Shown one piece after another: positions 34,559 through 40,048 of a DNA stretch of 40,048 bases. The DNA is from an uncultured SAR86 cluster bacterium (lineage in GTDB: Bacteria > Pseudomonadota > Gammaproteobacteria > Magnimaribacterales > D2472). The first letter of the stretch is position 1. The number at the start of each line of letters is the position of its first letter. The DNA is taken from the NCBI GenBank assembly GCA_902509965.1, contig CABWZP010000009.1:1-40048 (forward strand). The letters are read 5' to 3'. The notes beneath the pieces were generated by a model, which ran no database searches, was not told the DNA's origin, and saw only the letters and a program-made list of their open reading frames with translations. A program made the translations under genes and the position numbers.

Positions 34559-37500
34559 TTAGTCATCTTGAACTGTTAATCTAGTAGGAATACTTCTTCC
34601 TGATTTTGCATTTATAATAGTATCGATCTCAAACTCTATAAACTCTTGCCTTTCTTGAAGCTCGTCATCTAATGGTGAGCTAAAAACTAGACATTTTTGA
34701 TTGCTACCTTTCTCTATTGTTACATTATTAGAAGAAAAATTAACTTCCTCTGGAGTCATAAAACCGGGTTTATTTCTGTATATAGGTTTGACATTAAATG
34801 TTATGTCTTCTTCTGCTGGCCATGCAGTATCAAAACAAATATCTGTTTCTGTACCTTCTCCAAAAATTATAGGTAAATAATAACTATAAACAGAGTTAAC
34901 TGGAGAATCAGCAATTCCAAAAGTTCCAGCTATTATAGAAGAGGATTGATCGTAATCATCAAGAATTGCATAACCACCTAAATCAATTTTGTAAGAATAA
35001 TTAGATCCATTTTTAAAGAAATCTTTAATTAATTGCAGCTCAGATGAGCCAAACTGATCTCTAACTTTATCCAATAAGGATTTTAAGAAATCAAAATCTT
35101 CAAAAGTATAGCTTCCTTTAGGAATAGATCGCGTTATATCACCTCTTTCATTAACAACATTCTTAATAATTGAAACATCATCATCAACAAACTTAAATAC
35201 AACTTTTCCCTGATCAAGCCATGTCACTTGAACATCTCCTGATGATAATGTTTCTATTTTTAGTTCAACAATCAATTCTAAATATTCTGATGAGGTTGAA
35301 TACTCGCTGTTTGAGAATATTTTTAAGTTAAATTCCTGAACGCTTGTATAAGGAGCATCAACATTTAGACCTAGATTAAATTTAGTATTAGTTGTATAGC
35401 TTCCATTTATAAAAGCATCTATTGATGCCTTGGAGATTTCTGATCCAACTAAGGAGGCATCAATCCATCCACTAGTTGTATTAAGTCTAGGGTAAACTCT
35501 ATAGTCTCTATCCTTGCCATCAATCAATCTATCAATAAATTTAACTCCGCTACTCTCATATTCAAATAAAATATTGGATACTGGTGCAGATTCGCCAATA
35601 AAGCCATCATAATCATATGCTGATCCATTTATTATGTTAAACATAGCGTCTCTAGCTGCCTGACCAAATAAATTGTCTCCAATATCATTACAGCCATCGC
35701 GAGTACATTCATTAACATAATACTGATCATCTCTTGGGGCAGAGGAGGCTTGCAATGTGTATGATTTAAAAGTTTCACCACTATCATAATCAACACTTGT
35801 ATTAGGAGAATAGTAATAATAAACACCCTCTCCATAAGATAAGAGTTGCCTCATTTGATCAATCTCAGAAAACGCTGCCGGTATTAAAGCAACTTCTTTA
35901 ATTAGGGCTTCAGGGTCAAGGTTTTCATTATCGATAATATTATAAATTTTACTTTGAGTTAATCGAGTAGTTCCTTGATTGTTTACCCCAAACTGAATTG
36001 CCCAAGTGGGCGCAGTATCTGGGAAGTTAACTCCCCTACCTTGTTTTTCAATTCTTAGACTTATAGATGGTCCGTAATTCGGGAGAAGTGAGCAATCTTT
36101 GAGGTTATTAACTCCTCTTCCAAATCCGTATCGATACTCCATCTGCAATCCTTTAGAATCTTGTGGACCGACAAATTGAATTGTTTCTTCAGATTCACAA
36201 TATGATTCAGGGGTAGAATCTTCATTTCTAACGCCTCTAGAATCTCTTCCTCTTATATTAATATTACCAACCACACCATCAACAGAAAAATTATCATTAT
36301 TAATGTTTACTTGTCTATTATAATTTTTTGAAGCATTAGCAACGCCATTTAGAGATAAACCTGAGATTTCACAATCTGCGGCATCACTTAATGTACACAA
36401 ATACCTTTTTAGACTGCCATCTGATGATACTGTTGCTCCTGTTGAGCTAATTTCATCAATGTTATAAAAACCTTGAGCATTTGTATTTGTTTTATACACA
36501 GAGAAAAATTCTAAAGGTAATTGTGTAAATTGCCCTTGAGAAAGGATCGCATCTAGTGAATCTTTAGACAATGAAACATTAGGTGTGAGATCTTTTGAAT
36601 ATCTTGTAGATAATTCAACAGCAATTTCATCCTTAATTTTTTTGTAGTATGGAAAAAATGCTGCAACCTTTTGGGCGATTTCTTCAGTAATGTTTCCTGA
36701 ATCAGCATTAAGTGCTATAAAGTCTGAGATAAGAGAGCTCCAAGTAATTCCAAATGTATTTTCTATATCGCTTAAAAGAGATGAGACTTGAGAGGAAATT
36801 TTTTCAGCTACTGCATCTCCTACTGCTGCACACCCTTCTGTTACTGTTAAATCTTGACTTAAATCAGCCTCATCTTTTCCCTTAATAATTGCCTGAGTTA
36901 GCAATGATGTAAAAGGAGAAATTACAATAGCATTAGAGCCGGCATCATTCTTAGATGGTAGTATCATTTGATATGCTTCTGTAACAACTCCTAAAGTAGA
37001 ATCAACAGCTCCAACTGGGACATCTGCAACTATGGGTCGAGCATTTATACATGATAGATCGCTTTGATCTACCCGTAACTCAAATACACCACTAGAATCT
37101 GTCACAGCTGAATATTCTCCAGCATCTTTCCTTTGATTAAAGTTAACATCTACAAAGACATTTGCTCCAGAAATATATCCATCAATAGTTTTTCCTTGAA
37201 TGGGTACTCGGTTATCTTTGACAGAATCAGTTCCAATAAAGTTCTCTCCACCATAACCAGCTGAATTTTTAAATGCATTAAATAAATCATCTCGTGCTTG
37301 TTGACCTGTTGATTTAGCTGTTTCTATTAGAGCGCCATCGGAGTTTAACTCTAATTTAGAGTATTCATCATCGTCAGGATTTTCATGAATGCTAATTGAA
37401 TGATTCTCAACAGTATTATTGTTTGAAGAATCTCTAAGAGTGTACTGAAGATAAACTCTATCTCCTGCTGCATCATTAGCATAAGCCCTAGCCTGATTTA

Positions 37501-40048
37501 AATCTTTGTATTTATAAGGTAAGCCTTTTAGTTCGAGCACAACTGCATCCAAGTCGAAGTTTTCTCTATTTGTGTATGCATCTATTATTTTATTTTGAAG
37601 ATATTGTGCATTATCCCAATTAGCATTGATGTATTGCATATTTGAGTTTTCAAGATCTGAGGAAGTCTGATATGTTGTCATTTTTTGTGTAAATAAATTT
37701 TTAGTAGCATCAGCCAAACCATCGCAAGTATCTACTTGGATATCATAATTATTTGCATCAGTGCTCATGCTTGTGACCACGTCTTCACCATTATCGAGAC
37801 GGCCTTTTGGGCTAATCTGTAACTGTTCCCCAAAAACGCAATCTTTTTCACGAACAAGTACGCCGTCTCTTGTTTGCGTACTCCATCTTCTGTTATCTTC
37901 TATAAAAAATGAAATATCATCTATTGACGAGTAGCTAGGATTCAAGAAATATGTCATATTTTTGTAATCTTCAGAAGCATCACCAAGTTTAGATGTTGTG
38001 TAGTCTGTAGTAGTACAATTTTCAGGCTCTGTAATACATTTATAATGTTTTACTTCTCCATCTATGGAGAGTTTGGCACCTTTAGCTCTTATAGATTCTT
38101 CCGTAAACCAACCGGCGCTATTTGCCTCAGTTTTATAAACAGTAAAGAAATCTAAGGGAAGCAGTTCGAAATTATCATCCGAGAGGATAGTATTTATTGA
38201 TTCATCTTCTAATGTAAGATTCGTATAAATATTTTTGTTATATTTGGCAGTAAGATCTGCATCAATTTGATCTTGAATTAATTTAAAGTATGGTAAGAAA
38301 GACCCTATTCGTTGCGCCTTGGTTTCGTTAATAATGCTGTTTGAATTACCTGAAATATAATCAGACACAAGATCAGCAAGACTTACACCAAAGCTTGATT
38401 GAATAGTTTCAACAATTTGGTTTATTTCGTTTGTAACGGATGATGCAATTGAGTCACCAACACTTTGACAACCTTCAGCAACAGTGAGGTCCTCTACAAT
38501 AGAACTATTTTTCTTTGCATTTATTATTGACTGTGAAAGTAGGTCTGTAAATGGTGTAATTACAATAGAACTATTACCTCCAGCATCATTAATTGAGGGC
38601 AATATCATCCTAAAAGCTGTTGTTACTTCTCCAAGTGATCCATCTATTGCTCCAACAGGAACTGCTGCAACTATAGGTCTATTCTGAAGACATTCATAAA
38701 GAGAATCGTCATCGGTGCCAATAAGGAATGAACCATTGTCTTGAGAAATGGTAGAAAGCTCTCCAGGATCCTTATTGAAGTTAAAGTTTTGATCAATAAA
38801 AACCTCTGCGCCGCTTATATATCCATCAATGACTTTACCTACAAATCTGTTTTTACCCTCAAAAACAACTTTATCATCCCAGGAATTAGATTTGATGTCT
38901 GATGCAGAATAGTTATTTATATTTTCAGCTTTATCTTTAATAAAAATATAATCTACATTGTATGTACCAGATGGATACTCAAAAGGCAAAGCAAACGTGT
39001 GAACATACTCAGCAGCTGTTAAAACAAATTGTTCAGTGGGAAAATCCTCATCAATTTGAGTAACGCCATCTTCATTTGTAAGTCTTATATATATTCTTTG
39101 TATTGGAGTCTGTTGTGCATCAGTCAAAACTTTTACTTGAATATTTTTTCTATCAAAATCGCTGTTATCGTATACAGGATTTAAACTCAGCGATAGAATC
39201 TTAGGGGCTTGGTCATCAGCAATATCGTTATCTAATATCCATTTATTATTTATTCCAGCATCACTTAATTGTTGATTAGTATACGTAATTTTATTACCTG
39301 CAAGATCTTCAATAATAAACCTATCAATTAAATAATCTCCAGAGGATGCATTAGGGTTTAACTCTATTGCAAAAGATACTGTGCCATCATCATTAATAAT
39401 GCCGATATAATCTGTATCAGCACCTCCAGGGAATTTAATAAAAACCCTAACCTCTTTTAAATTTTCTTCAACTATAGTTGCATTAAAAGAGACGGAAATA
39501 TTGGTTGCATCATCTCCATCATTTCCTGTAATTGAAAAGTCTGAAATTGATTGAAGTACAGGATTTACAATATCTTGACGTGAATTTTGCAAACTAACGC
39601 TTGATTCAAAGCCTTTAGACTGAATAGTAGATGCATTGATAATTAAATCATCAAGATTTCCTCTTGTAATCCTTAAATTTCTAACCTTATAAGTTCCCGA
39701 AAGCGAGTAAACAGGTAAATCATGTGAAATATTCCAATTTATACCATCATTCGTTCCAATTCCGGTATATAAGAATTCTTGAGCCCCATCACCAAAATCA
39801 GTTGAATCTGGATTAGATGCAGTTGGATACTCAATTAATATCTGAATCTCTTCTGCTTTTGTTAATGAATCGATTTGCATTGAAATATTTAATTCAGGGC
39901 TGGATGTATCAGTACCATCTACTGACAATAAATTAAAATATATTAGATCTTCATCAATATTTTGAACTGAAACATTTGTATTATCTTCTGTTGAAGCGGA
40001 AAAATCATAACCAGATTGTGACGCTGAACTATCATCAGTAACAGCGAT
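34559..40048 (-). CDS. giant repeat-containing surface/exported protein, N-terminus outside window
   Basis: At least 1829 residues, open to the window edge; the internal TTG near 39928 is not the start. From the visible N-side: three Ig-like repeats (to 38840), then two tandem modules of about 535 residues (37232-38839 and 35594-37195), then a C-terminal region of about 345 residues. The last 90 residues resemble a Calx-beta-like strand set, ending LTVQDD. Each module opens with a Ca-loop-like segment (D-x-N-x-N-x-x-x-D-x-G-E), as in SdrD B-type domains of adhesins. An acidic, Asn/Asp/Ser-rich make-up and few Cys fit an extracellular protein. Function is probably adhesion or matrix; no enzyme motif seen. 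Confidence 0.85.
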   Translation of the reverse strand: MAVTDDSSASQSGYDFSASTEDNTNVSVQNIDEDLIYFNLLSVDGTDTSSPELNISMQIDSLTKAEEIQILIEYPTASNPDSTDFGDGAQEFLYTGIGTNDGINWNISHDLPVYSLSGTYKVRNLRITRGNLDDLIINASTIQSKGFESSVSLQNSRQDIVNPVLQSISDFSITGNDGDDATNISVSFNATIVEENLKEVRVFIKFPGGADTDYIGIINDDGTVSFAIELNPNASSGDYLIDRFIIEDLAGNKITYTNQQLSDAGINNKWILDNDIADDQAPKILSLSLNPVYDNSDFDRKNIQVKVLTDAQQTPIQRIYIRLTNEDGVTQIDEDFPTEQFVLTAAEYVHTFALPFEYPSGTYNVDYIFIKDKAENINNYSASDIKSNSWDDKVVFEGKNRFVGKVIDGYISGAEVFIDQNFNFNKDPGELSTISQDNGSFLIGTDDDSLYECLQNRPIVAAVPVGAIDGSLGEVTTAFRMILPSINDAGGNSSIVITPFTDLLSQSIINAKKNSSIVEDLTVAEGCQSVGDSIASSVTNEINQIVETIQSSFGVSLADLVSDYISGNSNSIINETKAQRIGSFLPYFKLIQDQIDADLTAKYNKNIYTNLTLEDESINTILSDDNFELLPLDFFTVYKTEANSAGWFTEESIRAKGAKLSIDGEVKHYKCITEPENCTTTDYTTSKLGDASEDYKNMTYFLNPSYSSIDDISFFIEDNRRWSTQTRDGVLVREKDCVFGEQLQISPKGRLDNGEDVVTSMSTDANNYDIQVDTCDGLADATKNLFTQKMTTYQTSSDLENSNMQYINANWDNAQYLQNKIIDAYTNRENFDLDAVVLELKGLPYKYKDLNQARAYANDAAGDRVYLQYTLRDSSNNNTVENHSISIHENPDDDEYSKLELNSDGALIETAKSTGQQARDDLFNAFKNSAGYGGENFIGTDSVKDNRVPIQGKTIDGYISGANVFVDVNFNQRKDAGEYSAVTDSSGVFELRVDQSDLSCINARPIVADVPVGAVDSTLGVVTEAYQMILPSKNDAGSNAIVISPFTSLLTQAIIKGKDEADLSQDLTVTEGCAAVGDAVAEKISSQVSSLLSDIENTFGITWSSLISDFIALNADSGNITEEIAQKVAAFFPYYKKIKDEIAVELSTRYSKDLTPNVSLSKDSLDAILSQGQFTQLPLEFFSVYKTNTNAQGFYNIDEISSTGATVSSDGSLKRYLCTLSDAADCEISGLSLNGVANASKNYNRQVNINNDNFSVDGVVGNINIRGRDSRGVRNEDSTPESYCESEETIQFVGPQDSKGLQMEYRYGFGRGVNNLKDCSLLPNYGPSISLRIEKQGRGVNFPDTAPTWAIQFGVNNQGTTRLTQSKIYNIIDNENLDPEALIKEVALIPAAFSEIDQMRQLLSYGEGVYYYYSPNTSVDYDSGETFKSYTLQASSAPRDDQYYVNECTRDGCNDIGDNLFGQAARDAMFNIINGSAYDYDGFIGESAPVSNILFEYESSGVKFIDRLIDGKDRDYRVYPRLNTTSGWIDASLVGSEISKASIDAFINGSYTTNTKFNLGLNVDAPYTSVQEFNLKIFSNSEYSTSSEYLELIVELKIETLSSGDVQVTWLDQGKVVFKFVDDDVSIIKNVVNERGDITRSIPKGSYTFEDFDFLKSLLDKVRDQFGSSELQLIKDFFKNGSNYSYKIDLGGYAILDDYDQSSSIIAGTFGIADSPVNSVYSYYLPIIFGEGTETDICFDTAWPAEEDITFNVKPIYRNKPGFMTPEEVNFSSNNVTIEKGSNQKCLVFSSPLDDELQERQEFIEFEIDTIINAKSGRSIPTRLTVQDD
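35594..37195 (-). repeat. module B of the giant protein (about 534 residues)
   Basis: Starts GKTIDGYISGANVFVDVNFN, then PIVADVPVGAVDSTLGVVTEA, YQMILPSKNDAG, ISPFTSLLTQAII, TVTEGCAAVGDAVA, LPLEFFSVYKTNTNAQGF, and closes with QAARDAMFNIINGSAYDYDG and FIG. The length to the closing FIG differs from module A by two residues. The central 150-200 residues are much less alike than the first 280. Confidence 0.85.
37232..38839 (-). repeat. module A of the giant protein (about 536 residues)
   Basis: Starts GKVIDGYISGAEVFIDQNFN, then PIVAAVPVGAIDGSLGEVTTA, FRMILPSINDAG, ITPFTDLLSQSII, TVAEGCQSVGDSIA, LPLDFFTVYKTEANSAGW, and closes with QQARDDLFNAFKNSAGY and FIG. Matching blocks recur in the same order in module B, so this is an internal duplication at protein level with clear divergence at DNA level. 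Confidence 0.85.

Noticed and set aside
39809-39928. Start of the giant protein at 39928
   Set aside because: The codon there is TTG and the frame stays open for 40 more codons to the window edge with similar composition, so the true start is outside.

Overview
The window is AT-rich (about one third G+C by eye), almost wholly coding, and has very short or overlapping gene junctions. The gene set (a TonB2-type energiser with DUF3450 and ExbB1/ExbB2, a large TonB-dependent receptor, an S9 peptidase, QueF, E. coli-like TatD, BolA, a YadGH exporter, CoA-transferase and acyl-CoA dehydrogenase genes) points to a streamlined, free-living marine gammaproteobacterium. A SAR86-like lineage is my best guess; this is inferred from gene content and composition, not from a marker gene. 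I see no phage genes, insertion sequences, integrases or CRISPR arrays.

Layout. (1) 1-856: the 3' end of an aldehyde dehydrogenase, then a convergent 77-aa orphan whose promoter carries a near-perfect LexA (SOS) box and whose protein ends in QLAMF, which resembles a beta-clamp-binding peptide. (2) 865-10228, all on the minus strand: acyl-CoA thioesterase, MoxR ATPase plus VWA protein, a multi-spanning permease, the YadG/YadH ABC exporter, QueF, 6-phosphogluconolactonase, tRNA-Ser(GGA), a small winged-helix regulator, a MASE1-like membrane protein, a VOC protein and a cupin. (3) 10285-15148: TatD, converging on a block holding a 58-aa small protein, BolA, an MMPL/RND transporter and an alpha-methylacyl-CoA racemase-like CoA-transferase. 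(4) 15269-18239: an ELM1-family protein and two GT4 glycosyltransferases, probably for a cell-surface glycan. (5) 18241-21333: a MacAB-like tripartite exporter with ATPase and permease as separate genes, preceded by a TyrR-box-like palindrome. (6) 21384-26273: a six-gene TonB2 energiser operon (DUF3450, ExbB1, ExbB2, ExbD, TonB, TPR). (7) 26377-31689: a TonB-dependent receptor and, divergently, a secreted S9 peptidase with a second copy of the same palindrome in its leader. (8) 31691-34491: glutaryl-CoA dehydrogenase, a short Smr protein, thymidine kinase and a PhzF-family protein. (9) 34559-40048: a giant surface-type protein, 5'-truncated by the window edge, with Ig-like repeats and two tandem modules of about 535 residues.

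How it fits together. Regions 6 and 7 look like one nutrient-uptake unit: receptor, its dedicated proton-motive-force transducer, and a peptidase. The shared 18-bp palindrome links the peptidase gene to the MacAB-like exporter in a possible common regulon. The most notable candidate for something undescribed is the SOS-box-controlled, apparently leaderless 77-aa gene at 593-826. All five convergent junctions in the window overlap or abut, in keeping with genome streamlining.
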